From NCBI RefSeq assembly GCF_000301035.1, contig NZ_JH932292.1:1354857-1418856 (forward strand): 64,000 nt of DNA, in the 5' to 3' direction. Positions 8,613-17,332 of the stretch are shown here, in pieces. This stretch comes from Facklamia hominis CCUG 36813. GTDB taxonomy: Bacteria > Bacillota > Bacilli > Lactobacillales > Aerococcaceae. The first letter of the stretch is position 1, and the number at the start of each line of letters is the position of its first letter. Made by a program: the position numbers and the translations under genes. A model generated the notes under the pieces. The model saw only the letters and a list, made by a program, of their open reading frames with translations. It had not been told where the DNA came from and did not search any database.

Positions 8613-11228
8613 ATGTCAATTGAAGTACTATTAAATCATTGTCAATCTAGCTTGTATTATCAAAATATAGAGGACATATCACCTAAGGAAGAGTATCTTA
8701 ACCTATTGGATAATAGTTTGAATGATCGATGTAAATATAAAGTTGAGAGATCTGGAATATATACTTGTTTTTTTAATTTGAAGCAAGCTCTACCTGTTCA
8801 GGGATGGAAAATACACATTTCAACAAATATTTATAATTCACAGGACTTATTATTAGCTCTTTCTGAGGTAGCAAATTGTAATGAAATATCTTTTAAATTT
8901 GTAGCAAACAAGTATCTATTAACATTGACAAGTTTAAAGGGTTATTCAAGAGTTCAGGCAGGTAAGTTTATTACTGTTTATACTGAAGATCAAGCAGAGT
9001 TTGAGAAGGTGATTGAGAATTTATATGAAAAAATAAGCGGTTATAGTGGACCTTATATTCTTACTGATCACCGATATAAAGATTGTAAGGTGTTATATTA
9101 CCGTTATGGCGGGTATCAATTGATGTGGGCTGATGATTACCATAAACAAGCAGCTTTGATTACTCCTCAGGGTGATTTGATTGCTGACCAAAGACAGCCT
9201 GAATTTGTTCTACCAGATTTTATTAATGATCCTTTTAATTTTATTGAATTTGATGAGGAACGATCTTATTTATTTGATAATTATAAAGAGATTACTCCTA
9301 TCCGTTTTACTAATAGTGGTGGGGTTTATCAAGCGCTATATCATGATAAGCGTGTAATTTTAAAAGAATCTAGGCCTTATACTTGTTTATCTTTTGAGGA
9401 TCATTTAGATTCTATCGATCGACGTAAGAATGAAGTGAGTTTTTTGCAAGGGAATCAAGACTTAAGACAGCTTCCACGATTGTTAGATGCTTTTTTTGAA
9501 TGGGAACATTATTTCATTGCTGAAGAATGGATTAAAGGTCAGACTCTTAGACAATTTTCAAGTAATCGAAATCCGTTTATGAATCAAAAACATCAAACCG
9601 ATAAGAGTTTGATTGAAACATATATAAAAGATGTTATGGATTTAATAAAACAAATATTAGATTTTATTATAGAAGTACATCATACGGGGTATATATTAGC
9701 TGATTTATCTTTAGATAACCTTTTATTATTGGAAAATAGATGTATTAAAATGATAGATTTAGAATCTGTTTTTCCTATTAACAAGCCGGTAAAAGATTTT
9801 TTAACTACATTGTCAAGTTTAGATCGGTTAGGAAGAGATATTTCTAATATAGATTATGAGTCTTTGGCGTGGATTTTGTATGATTTATTAATTCCAAGAT
9901 CGTACTTAAAAGATTTTCAAACTGGGTATTTAAGGCGTTATTTAATGGAATTGATAAGTGATATGAATTTAAATCCTTTAATTTTTAAAACATGGGCAAT
10001 GCTACAGTGGGCAAATGACAAGTCTAATTTTGATCAAGTGAAAATATGGATGCGTATGATTGTAGAAAATCCTGTAACTGATAATTCTAAGCTACAAGAA
10101 GCGTGGAAATTTGATTTTTCTAATAGTGAGAGTTTACTAGTTAAAAGAAAAAGAGACTTATTTGAGCTTATACCAAATTTTATTAATTATCATTTAAACA
10201 TTTTCCCGAGGTCAGAATATAAGTTGTCGTTTGCTAATGGCTTATCTGGATTACTCTATATATTGCAGAGTATAGAAAGCTGTTCGAATGATTTTTTGGA
10301 AAAATATGAAAATTGGCTGATTTCACTTTATCTAGATAAACCACCAGCTAGAGAAGGACTATTTGAAGGTCGTTCAGGTATTGCAATCACACTGTTAAAG
10401 CATAAATTTCGAATGGGTGAGAAGATACTTCAATCAATTCCAAAACCTACAGATAATTCAATTTCAGATTGGAGTTTTTCTGAGGGGTTGGCAGGAGTTG
10501 CACTCGTTAATTTGCGTTATTATCTAACGCTTAAAAAAAATTGCTACTTAGAAAGATCAAAAGAATTAGGAGATATATTCTATAATAATAAGGATATTCT
10601 TCTAGATCTTCCACAGATTGGATTATCAAAAGGTAAATCAGGGGTTGCTTTATATTTACTCTATTTATATGTAGTGACGGAAAATAAAAGATATTTAGAA
10701 TTAGGTCAACAACTTTTGGAAAAAGATCTCCTATCAGTTAGATCCATAGACACCTATCAATATGGTTATCCAAGCAATCTTGCGGATGATGTTATTTATC
10801 CTTATTTTTGTGAGGGAACAGCTGGCGTTTTGGCAGTCTTGCTGCGTTATTTCATTATAACTAAAAGAAAAGATTATCTAGATTGGATTAATTGCTTAGC
10901 ACCAGCATTGGATGTGAAATTTTCAGTATCTCCTGGATATTTTGAAGGCATAGCGGGCCTTGGTCAAGTGAATTTGGATCTTTACTATTATTTGGGTGAA
11001 AATCAATACTTGAATCAGGCCTTAAATAATTTTGAAGGATTAAATGCTATGGAGGCTTATAAGGATGGAAAATATCTTTTTCCTTCTCAACCGATTGATA
11101 AATTAGATGTTGGATTAGGAGCTGGAAATGCGGGAATATATGCGTTTTATTTTCGTATGGATCATCATCAATTTCAGAATCCGTTGATGTTCTGTGATGA
11201 AGTTTTAAAAGATTATATGAATAAATAA
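8613..11228 (+). CDS. Class III lanthionine synthetase LanKC
   Basis: Start chosen at the ATG at 8613, 8 bases after AGGAG, rather than the ATG at 8595, giving 871 residues. The order is lyase, kinase, cyclase. Lyase: about residues 1-215, including QGWKIHIS, SFKFVANK, GKFITVY and YYRYGGYQ. Kinase: about 220-500, with an ATP-site Lys near 251 (VILKES), catalytic loop ADLSLDN near 363-369 and IDLE near 381-384 in place of DFG. Cyclase: about 530-871, with repeated glycine motifs such as FEGRSG, FSEGLAG, SKGKSG, FCEGTAG and FEGIAG. The enzyme phosphorylates Ser/Thr of the precursor, eliminates phosphate and closes rings. The Cys-Cys-His zinc triad of class IV LanL cyclases is not present (only C733 in FCEGTAG), which supports class III. 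It follows the precursor gene. Confidence 0.9.
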   Translation: MSIEVLLNHCQSSLYYQNIEDISPKEEYLNLLDNSLNDRCKYKVERSGIYTCFFNLKQALPVQGWKIHISTNIYNSQDLLLALSEVANCNEISFKFVANKYLLTLTSLKGYSRVQAGKFITVYTEDQAEFEKVIENLYEKISGYSGPYILTDHRYKDCKVLYYRYGGYQLMWADDYHKQAALITPQGDLIADQRQPEFVLPDFINDPFNFIEFDEERSYLFDNYKEITPIRFTNSGGVYQALYHDKRVILKESRPYTCLSFEDHLDSIDRRKNEVSFLQGNQDLRQLPRLLDAFFEWEHYFIAEEWIKGQTLRQFSSNRNPFMNQKHQTDKSLIETYIKDVMDLIKQILDFIIEVHHTGYILADLSLDNLLLLENRCIKMIDLESVFPINKPVKDFLTTLSSLDRLGRDISNIDYESLAWILYDLLIPRSYLKDFQTGYLRRYLMELISDMNLNPLIFKTWAMLQWANDKSNFDQVKIWMRMIVENPVTDNSKLQEAWKFDFSNSESLLVKRKRDLFELIPNFINYHLNIFPRSEYKLSFANGLSGLLYILQSIESCSNDFLEKYENWLISLYLDKPPAREGLFEGRSGIAITLLKHKFRMGEKILQSIPKPTDNSISDWSFSEGLAGVALVNLRYYLTLKKNCYLERSKELGDIFYNNKDILLDLPQIGLSKGKSGVALYLLYLYVVTENKRYLELGQQLLEKDLLSVRSIDTYQYGYPSNLADDVIYPYFCEGTAGVLAVLLRYFIITKRKDYLDWINCLAPALDVKFSVSPGYFEGIAGLGQVNLDLYYYLGENQYLNQALNNFEGLNAMEAYKDGKYLFPSQPIDKLDVGLGAGNAGIYAFYFRMDHHQFQNPLMFCDEVLKDYMNK

Positions 11229-11289
11229 CCAAGACCTTAATGTGTTATTTTATTTTAATATAATAATTTTTAAGAAAGAAGGATCTAAG

Positions 11290-12894
11290 TTGGATATTAA
11301 ATATTTATTTAAGCACTCGCCTAAATATTTGTGGCTTTTAATTTTCATAACCATGGTTATATCTGCTTTCGATGGTGTCGTCCTATCAATGGTTATCTCT
11401 GCAGTAACAAGGTTTACAGTGGATTCAAGCATAGGAAGTCTGATTCGATTTAGTCTGGGTGCGATTCTGATATATAGCGTGATTATGCTTGCTAACTTGT
11501 TGAATGCAGTCTTAAGGAGTCAATTGACTTATCATTTGAATATGCATGTCAAAGATTGTTATATTGCTAATAAGTTAAAAAAGGCTAATTCTCATTCAGA
11601 CACGGATGAAATTGTTTCTTTTATGTTAAATGACTTTAAGCTGGTGGAATCTAACTATTTGGATATTGTGTTGGATGTTATTTCCATGACCGTGATGGGC
11701 GTGGTGTCGATGGGGTATTTGCTTTATTTGAGTCCAATGGTCGCCCTTCTTTTTATTATTTTCTCGTTTTTACCCATGCTACCTGCTAAATTATTCGGGA
11801 CTCGCATCGAACAAAAATCAGTTGATTGGTCTCAAGCCAATGAATCGTTTACTGCCTCTTTAAAGAGTATATTTGCAGGTCGTAAAACAGTTCGAACCTA
11901 TGATGCGTATGATTTTGCCACTGGTCAAGTCCATGATAAGTTAGAAAATGCTGAAAATACCAATCGTCATTTTGCAAATTTGCAAAGTCTTGTAAATTTT
12001 ATAGCAGGGGTATTATCCTGGTTGTCCTACATTGTGCCTATTACGGTTGCCTTATACCTGGTTATACAAGGTCGAATTGAAGCCGGAGTTGTTATTGCAA
12101 TGTTTTTGGCAAGTGATCGAGTCATTTACCCTTTGCGTCGTGTTGGCATGATGCTTAATCAAATATCCACTACTAAAGATGCTCGGCAAAAGATATATGA
12201 AGTAATTAAAGAAGTTCAAGCATCTGGAGATCATGAAGAAATGTTTGAGCCAGATTTGGTCTTAGAAGCTGTCGATTTTGCCTATGGTGAACGTGAGATC
12301 TTTAAGAATTTATCCTATCAATTTGATTATGGGAAGAAATATCTTATTTCTGGTGCTTCTGGTACTGGTAAAACGACTCTTTTGGATTTAATGCAGGGTG
12401 TGCTTGAACCTAACCAGGGGAAAATATACTTAAGCCAAGGATCCGGGCAAGTCTGTCAAGGATTGACTCATTTAATATCTCGAATTAACCAAGATCCTGT
12501 TCTATTTCAAACGACCATTCGTAACAATCTCTGCCTTGGAAAGCCGATCAACGATCAAGTCTTAACGGAGGTGCTAGAACAGGTGGGTTTGGCTAAGGAA
12601 TTAGGCAAGGATATCTTAGATTTGCGCTACGATCCTAAGACGATGAATCTTTCTGGGGGACAAAAACAACGGTTGGAAATAGCTAGAGCCATTGTCCATC
12701 ATAAGCCAATCCTCTTAGTCGATGAAGCGACGTCAGCCTTGGATGCAAAGAACGCAGCGATTGTTCGTCAGATTTTAGCGCAATTAGATTCTACGGTTAT
12801 TGAAGTGGCCCATCATTATAAAAAGGATGTTTCAATGGAGCAGTCACCGATTTATTTGACATTGGAAGGAAAACAATTAGTTAAGAATAAATAA
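11290..12894 (+). CDS. ABC exporter (membrane-ATPase fusion) for the lanthipeptide
   Basis: A TTG at 11290 with GAAGGA 8 bases upstream is the best start (534 residues); the open frame reaches back to a GTG at 11242 without a binding site. The N-terminal half has about six membrane segments. The C-terminal ATPase has Walker A SGASGTGKTT, signature NLSGGQKQR and Walker B ILLVDEAT followed by SALD. There is no N-terminal C39 peptidase domain, so it exports but does not cut a double-glycine leader, in keeping with class III systems. It lies 61 bases after the LanKC stop codon in the same direction and before the operon terminator. The substrate is inferred from this linkage. Confidence 0.88.
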   Translation: MDIKYLFKHSPKYLWLLIFITMVISAFDGVVLSMVISAVTRFTVDSSIGSLIRFSLGAILIYSVIMLANLLNAVLRSQLTYHLNMHVKDCYIANKLKKANSHSDTDEIVSFMLNDFKLVESNYLDIVLDVISMTVMGVVSMGYLLYLSPMVALLFIIFSFLPMLPAKLFGTRIEQKSVDWSQANESFTASLKSIFAGRKTVRTYDAYDFATGQVHDKLENAENTNRHFANLQSLVNFIAGVLSWLSYIVPITVALYLVIQGRIEAGVVIAMFLASDRVIYPLRRVGMMLNQISTTKDARQKIYEVIKEVQASGDHEEMFEPDLVLEAVDFAYGEREIFKNLSYQFDYGKKYLISGASGTGKTTLLDLMQGVLEPNQGKIYLSQGSGQVCQGLTHLISRINQDPVLFQTTIRNNLCLGKPINDQVLTEVLEQVGLAKELGKDILDLRYDPKTMNLSGGQKQRLEIARAIVHHKPILLVDEATSALDAKNAAIVRQILAQLDSTVIEVAHHYKKDVSMEQSPIYLTLEGKQLVKNK

Positions 12895-12911
12895 CTAGTG
12901 GCTAGTAAAAA

Positions 12912-12957
12912 ACCGCTCGAAAGTTAGCACTGAAGCTGATTTTCGAGCGGTGTATTT
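12912..12957. terminator. Terminator of the lanthipeptide operon (probably bidirectional)
   Basis: ACCGCTCGAAA (12912-12922) pairs perfectly with TTTCGAGCGGT (12941-12951). It is 18 bases after the exporter stop and just before the stop of the convergent Na/Pi symporter gene. A runs on the left and T-rich sequence on the right suit both directions. Confidence 0.8.
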
Positions 12958-12963
12958 ATATTT

Positions 12964-14673
12964 TTAGTTTAAAGCTTCTGAAGGGACCTCTAGAGGTTCA
13001 TCAGTGAGTAGGGTCTTTTCTCCGTGGGTTTTAATTGGATCGAATGTCAAACGAGCGATATTAAAGGTATGGTCTCCGATCCGTTCAAGCGCTCCTAAGA
13101 TATCCACAAATAGTGAAGTGGCAACAGTTGCTTCTTCGTGCTGTGAGGTTAATCGTCTAAAGTGAGAAGCGCGCAGTTTATATTCAATATGGTTTAAGTT
13201 GTTTTCGTCTTCTTTCATGACTTCAAAGATATGATGGTCGCCATCCTTGAAGACAGCCACTCCTTCAGCATACATATGGATTAAGAGCTCGTAGATAGAG
13301 GTGAGTTCGGTCATGGCTTCTTCCTGGAGGGACTCGCCAGCATCATATATCATTTCAAAGTATTCCACGAGATTTTGTGAGAGGTCTCCGATCCGTTCGA
13401 AATTCTTCTGGACTTGTAGATTGGCTGAATATTCGTCAGCTAATTCTTCAGAGAGTGACTGTTTGGCAATTTTTAGGAGATAACTTTCAATTTTGGTATC
13501 GAGTGAGTTAATCATATCCTCCAGTTGATTGACTTCATTAAAGTACTTTTTATCCTTGGTAATTAGATATTGTTTTGAGCTTTCTAGTGATTTAAGAGAA
13601 ATATCTGCGACTTGAAGAATGGCTGTTTTAGCTTGAACTAGAGCAACGGAAGGGAAGGTCTTAACCATTGCTTCGTCAAGTTGAATTTTACCAAATTCAA
13701 GATCAAGACGATCCTTACCAGGCATGATTTTTTTAAGCAATTGAACACATTTAGGAATAATTGGTAAGAAGATAACCATGCCGATAAAGTTAAATAAGAA
13801 ATGAGCTACGGCGACGGTCATCATGCTGTTTAGATGAAATGCTTCTGTGAGATAGAGAATAAAATGTTCGTAAGGACCGATAATTGCTAGAAATAAAATA
13901 GATACCGAAACATTAAATATAAAGTGGAACAAGGAAGTGCGTCGTGCCGCTAAACTTCCACCAACAGCAGCAAGAGCAGCGGTAACGGTTGTTCCGATAT
14001 TGGCTCCAAATACCAAGCCTAAGGCCGCAACTAAGCTGATGGATTGAGTGGCATAGAGGGTTTGGATAATTCCGACAATCGCAGAGGAAGATTGAATGAC
14101 GCCGGTTACTGCTGCCCCAATTAAAGCTGCGAGAATGGGTTGTTTACTCAAGCGAATAACAATATCTGAAAATCCAGGAATATATTGGAGTTCTTTTAAG
14201 GCATCACCCATAATGTTAAGGCCAATAAATAGAAGCCCAAATCCAATAATAACTTCTCCTAAATAGATTGTTTTTTTCTTGGAGGCCATAAGAGCGATGA
14301 ATACACCGATTAAAAGAATGAAGTAAGCCAAATAGTCTAATTGGAAGCCAATCAAAATGGCAGTGACGGTTGTCCCGATATTAGCTCCTAAAATAATGGC
14401 AATGGCTTGGTTGAGCCCCATTAATCCGGAACGAACCAGAGAGATGGCGATAACGGTGGCAGCTGAAGAGGACTGGATGAGACCGGCCATAATAATTCCT
14501 ACTAATACAGCCATCAAGGGATTGGATGTATATTTTTCAATATAATCCCGAATTTTTGTCCCTGCAAATTTAGTAAGGCTATCCCCCATTAATTTAACAC
14601 CAAAAAGAAATAAACCTAAGCCTCCCGCAATTAAATGCCAGTCAATTTGAGACCACGAACTTAACTCGCTCAT
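12964..14673 (-). CDS. Na+/phosphate cotransporter family protein with PhoU-like tail
   Basis: Start taken at the ATG ending at 14673 (MSELSSWSQIDWHLIAGG), which has GGAGG upstream; the longer frame to 14709 has no site. It encodes 569 residues. The first 320 or so form a membrane domain with two NaPi-II-type repeats carrying QSSSAA/QSSSAI motifs (GLIQSSSAATV and GVIQSSSAIVG), the signature of this family. The last 220 or so residues are a soluble helical PhoU-like domain (ERIGDLSQNL and ERIGDHTFNI). It probably imports phosphate driven by Na+. It is a single gene, convergent with the lanthipeptide operon. Confidence 0.9.
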   Translation of the reverse strand: MSELSSWSQIDWHLIAGGLGLFLFGVKLMGDSLTKFAGTKIRDYIEKYTSNPLMAVLVGIIMAGLIQSSSAATVIAISLVRSGLMGLNQAIAIILGANIGTTVTAILIGFQLDYLAYFILLIGVFIALMASKKKTIYLGEVIIGFGLLFIGLNIMGDALKELQYIPGFSDIVIRLSKQPILAALIGAAVTGVIQSSSAIVGIIQTLYATQSISLVAALGLVFGANIGTTVTAALAAVGGSLAARRTSLFHFIFNVSVSILFLAIIGPYEHFILYLTEAFHLNSMMTVAVAHFLFNFIGMVIFLPIIPKCVQLLKKIMPGKDRLDLEFGKIQLDEAMVKTFPSVALVQAKTAILQVADISLKSLESSKQYLITKDKKYFNEVNQLEDMINSLDTKIESYLLKIAKQSLSEELADEYSANLQVQKNFERIGDLSQNLVEYFEMIYDAGESLQEEAMTELTSIYELLIHMYAEGVAVFKDGDHHIFEVMKEDENNLNHIEYKLRASHFRRLTSQHEEATVATSLFVDILGALERIGDHTFNIARLTFDPIKTHGEKTLLTDEPLEVPSEALN

Positions 14674-14790
14674 TTTATACTTCCTCCAATAAATTTTTAT
14701 AATCGACACATCTTCCTTATTATATCAAAAAGTCAGCTAAAGGTAAGGGCTATGTTATAAGACTTTTGTTAAATAATCCTTGACTGCATT

Positions 14791-14816
14791 AAAAAAGCAA
14801 GCAAAATGCTTGCTTT
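14791..14816 (-). terminator. Terminator of the AGCS symporter gene
   Basis: AAAGCAAGCA (14794-14803) and TGCTTGCTTT (14807-14816) with a 3-base loop. On the minus strand the stem is followed by a T run. It lies just beyond the stop codon at 14825. Confidence 0.85.
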
Positions 14817-14824
14817 GAGACGGT

Positions 14825-16222
14825 TTATTTCCAATAATCGAGTTTACTCTCATCGATACCAATATGACTTCCTACAAAATGAGGGTCTAAGCCGGCTTGG
14901 GATTGTTTCTTATAGTCGTTAAGCGCCGCAATGGCTTGATTTCCTAAGAGTAGAATGGCAGGAATATTTACTAAGACCATTAAAGCCATTAAAAAGTCAG
15001 CGATATTCCATGCAAAATCCATTTTTAAGCTGCTACCCAAGAAGATTAAACCGATAGCAATTAGGCGGTATACTAACATGAAAGTTTTGGAAGGAGTCTT
15101 TTTATTGAGATAGGTTAAGCAACTATCGACATAATAGAGGTTTCCTAATAAGGTAGTAAAGGCAAAGAGGGTCAAGGAAAGGGTAATAAAGATATAACCG
15201 AAGTGCCCAAAGACAGTAGATAAGGATTCTTGGACATAGGCAGCTCCTGCTAATTCAGGGGTTGCTTCCACACCGGATGCCATGGCCATAAAGGCTGTTG
15301 CTGAACAAATTACTAAAGTATCTAAGAAGACAGAGAACATTTGAACGAGACCTTGCTTAACTGGATGAGAAACATCTGCTGCGGCGGCGGCGTTGGGGGC
15401 AGATCCCATACCTGCTTCGTTGGAATATAGACCTCGCTTAATCCCGTGGACCAAGGCGGAGCCAGCTAATCCGCCAAATATGGCTTGAAAGTTAAAGGCA
15501 TCAGCAAAAATATTCTTAAAAACGACAGGCATGAAATGAATATGGCGAATAATCATGAATAGAGCCATCGCCACGAATAGAATTCCCATCAAAGGTACTA
15601 CTGTAGAGGTAGCCTTGATAATTCGTTTCCCGCCTCCTAAGATGCAGTAACCCGCCACGAGAGCTAGGCAGGCTCCGATAATCCAAGAGGTTTGCCCTTC
15701 AACAAAGAAGTCATAGACTCGGAATGAGTCAGTCATATTAAAGGATGCGAGCATATTAAAACCTACGGCATAGGTCAAAATTAAAAATATGGCAAAAAGA
15801 ACTCCAAAAAAGCGTGAACCTAAGGCAATTTCAATATAATAACTAGGGCCTCCGTAGCTACTACCATCTTCTCCCTTACGCTTGTAGATTTGTGCCAAGG
15901 TTGATTCGATAAAGGCTGAAGAACCTCCAATTAAAGCAATGAGCCACATCCAAAAGACGGCTCCGTAGCCTCCTAGGCAGATGGCTTGAGCGACACCCAC
16001 AATATTTCCGGTTCCTACACGGGATGCAGTTGAGATCATTAAGGCTTGGAAGGAAGATACTTCACCATCATGGGGTTTTTCTTTGAGAACCCTTAGAGAT
16101 TCTCGAAAAAGAGAAATTTGTAAAAAGCCGGTTCTCACTGTGAAATAAAGGCCTGCACCGATTAGAATAATAATTAAAATCGGATAGTATAAATAACTAT
16201 TGATTTGTAATAAAAGTTCCAT
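14825..16222 (-). CDS. alsT: Sodium:alanine/glycine symporter (AGCS family)
   Basis: Start set at the ATG ending at 16222 (MELLLQINSYLYYPIL), preceded by GAGGTGG; the open frame to 16369 is an unsupported extension. The 465-residue product has about ten hydrophobic segments and AGCS family signatures: STASRVGTGNIVGVAQAI early on, GGPSYYIEIALG, and GLYSNEAGMGSAPNAAA in the second half. It should import small neutral amino acids with Na+ across the cytoplasmic membrane. It is a single gene with its own terminator. The precise substrate cannot be read from sequence. Confidence 0.93.
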   Translation of the reverse strand: MELLLQINSYLYYPILIIILIGAGLYFTVRTGFLQISLFRESLRVLKEKPHDGEVSSFQALMISTASRVGTGNIVGVAQAICLGGYGAVFWMWLIALIGGSSAFIESTLAQIYKRKGEDGSSYGGPSYYIEIALGSRFFGVLFAIFLILTYAVGFNMLASFNMTDSFRVYDFFVEGQTSWIIGACLALVAGYCILGGGKRIIKATSTVVPLMGILFVAMALFMIIRHIHFMPVVFKNIFADAFNFQAIFGGLAGSALVHGIKRGLYSNEAGMGSAPNAAAAADVSHPVKQGLVQMFSVFLDTLVICSATAFMAMASGVEATPELAGAAYVQESLSTVFGHFGYIFITLSLTLFAFTTLLGNLYYVDSCLTYLNKKTPSKTFMLVYRLIAIGLIFLGSSLKMDFAWNIADFLMALMVLVNIPAILLLGNQAIAALNDYKKQSQAGLDPHFVGSHIGIDESKLDYWK

Positions 16223-16502
16223 TTGCCACCTCAATCTAATAAAAGTTACCCAATTTTGGGTTGGTGTTATTCTAACACAATTTATAACTTTGTAAAAGAG
16301 AAAATTTACATACTGATTATCAAGATTAACTTGATTTAAATTGGTTTTTGAGGAAGATATATAATCCATTTATACAATTTTTGAAACTTTCAGAAAAAGA
16401 ACCTTGCCTAAACCGAATGATTATATTAGAATTAGCTTAACGATTTATGAGAAACCCCGTCGGGTCTTCTTAATATAAAGACAGTCATTGGAGGGGTTAT
16501 AG

Positions 16503-17207
16503 ATGTTACAAGTGACAGATTTACAGGTATCTTATGGTATGATCAAGGCGATTAAAGAGGTATCTTTTGAAGTAAAAGAAGGAAGTATTGTAACCTTGAT
16601 TGGGGCGAATGGAGCGGGTAAGTCAACGATTTTAAGAAGCTTATCGGGTTTAATTAAGGCCCAAGCAGGGCAGATAACGTATCTGGGGCAAGATTTGATG
16701 AAAAAATCGGCTCAGGAGATTGTTAAAGCGGGATTGGTCCAAGTTCCCGAAGGCCGGCGGATTTTCCCTGGCTTATCTGTTGCAGAGAATTTAGAGATGG
16801 GAGCCTTCTTACGCAAGGATAAATCAGCGATTCAGGCTGATTTAGAGGCGGTCTATCAACGCTTTCCAATTTTAAAAGAGCGGAATAAACAAGATGCAGC
16901 CACTCTATCAGGGGGCGAGCAACAGATGTTAGCGATGGGGCGAGCTTTAATGACCAAGCCAAAGTTATTGCTATTAGATGAGCCGTCGATGGGGTTGGCA
17001 CCTATTTTTATTAATGAAATTTTTAATATTATTCAAGATATTAATGATCAGGGCACAACGATTCTCTTAGTTGAGCAAAATGCGAATAAGGCGCTAGAAA
17101 TTGCGGATCAGGCTTATGTTCTCGAATCAGGTCAGATTGTCTTGAGTGGCAGTGGTCAGGAGCTTTTGGCATCCGATGCGGTTCAAAAGGCCTATCTTGG
17201 AGGGTAA
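16503..17207 (+). CDS. livF: Branched-chain amino acid ABC transporter ATPase (LivF type), orphan
   Basis: The 234-residue ATP-binding protein has Walker A GANGAGKST near residue 35-43, VPEGRRIFPGLSVAENL typical of LivF, signature LSGGEQQML and Walker B LLLLDEPSMGL. LivF normally works with LivG, two membrane subunits and a binding protein (LivJ/K), but none of these lie nearby. The gene stands alone between a divergent symporter gene and its own terminator, with GGAGG 8 bases before the ATG. It may serve a complex encoded elsewhere or be a leftover. Confidence 0.9.
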   Translation: MLQVTDLQVSYGMIKAIKEVSFEVKEGSIVTLIGANGAGKSTILRSLSGLIKAQAGQITYLGQDLMKKSAQEIVKAGLVQVPEGRRIFPGLSVAENLEMGAFLRKDKSAIQADLEAVYQRFPILKERNKQDAATLSGGEQQMLAMGRALMTKPKLLLLDEPSMGLAPIFINEIFNIIQDINDQGTTILLVEQNANKALEIADQAYVLESGQIVLSGSGQELLASDAVQKAYLGG

Positions 17208-17227
17208 TATACAAGTAAATAATGAAA

Positions 17228-17275
17228 AGCCGACCCCGGAGAGTCAACGGAACATTGATTCTCCGAGGTCGGTTT
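17228..17275 (+). terminator. Terminator after livF
   Basis: CCGACC...CGGAGA pairs with TCTCCG...GGTCGG around a loop at about 17245-17256, with small bulges, followed by TTTT at 17272-17275. Confidence 0.8.
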
Positions 17276-17332
17276 TGTGTTTTAGTGTCAGATAGGGTTC
17301 AAGGGATTCAGAAAAGATGAGATTTGAAGTGG

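Noticed and set aside
8613-11228. LanKC as a class IV (LanL) synthetase
   Set aside because: The zinc-binding Cys-Cys-His set of class IV cyclases is not seen, and the precursor has class III leader and labionin motifs.
16223-16369. N-terminal extension of the AGCS symporter to 16369
   Set aside because: No ribosome site; the extension is not membrane-like and includes the promoter region. The ATG at 16222 has a strong site.
16455-16475. Small hairpin before livF as a riboswitch or terminator
   Set aside because: Only a 4-bp ACCC/GGGT stem without a T run; too weak to call.
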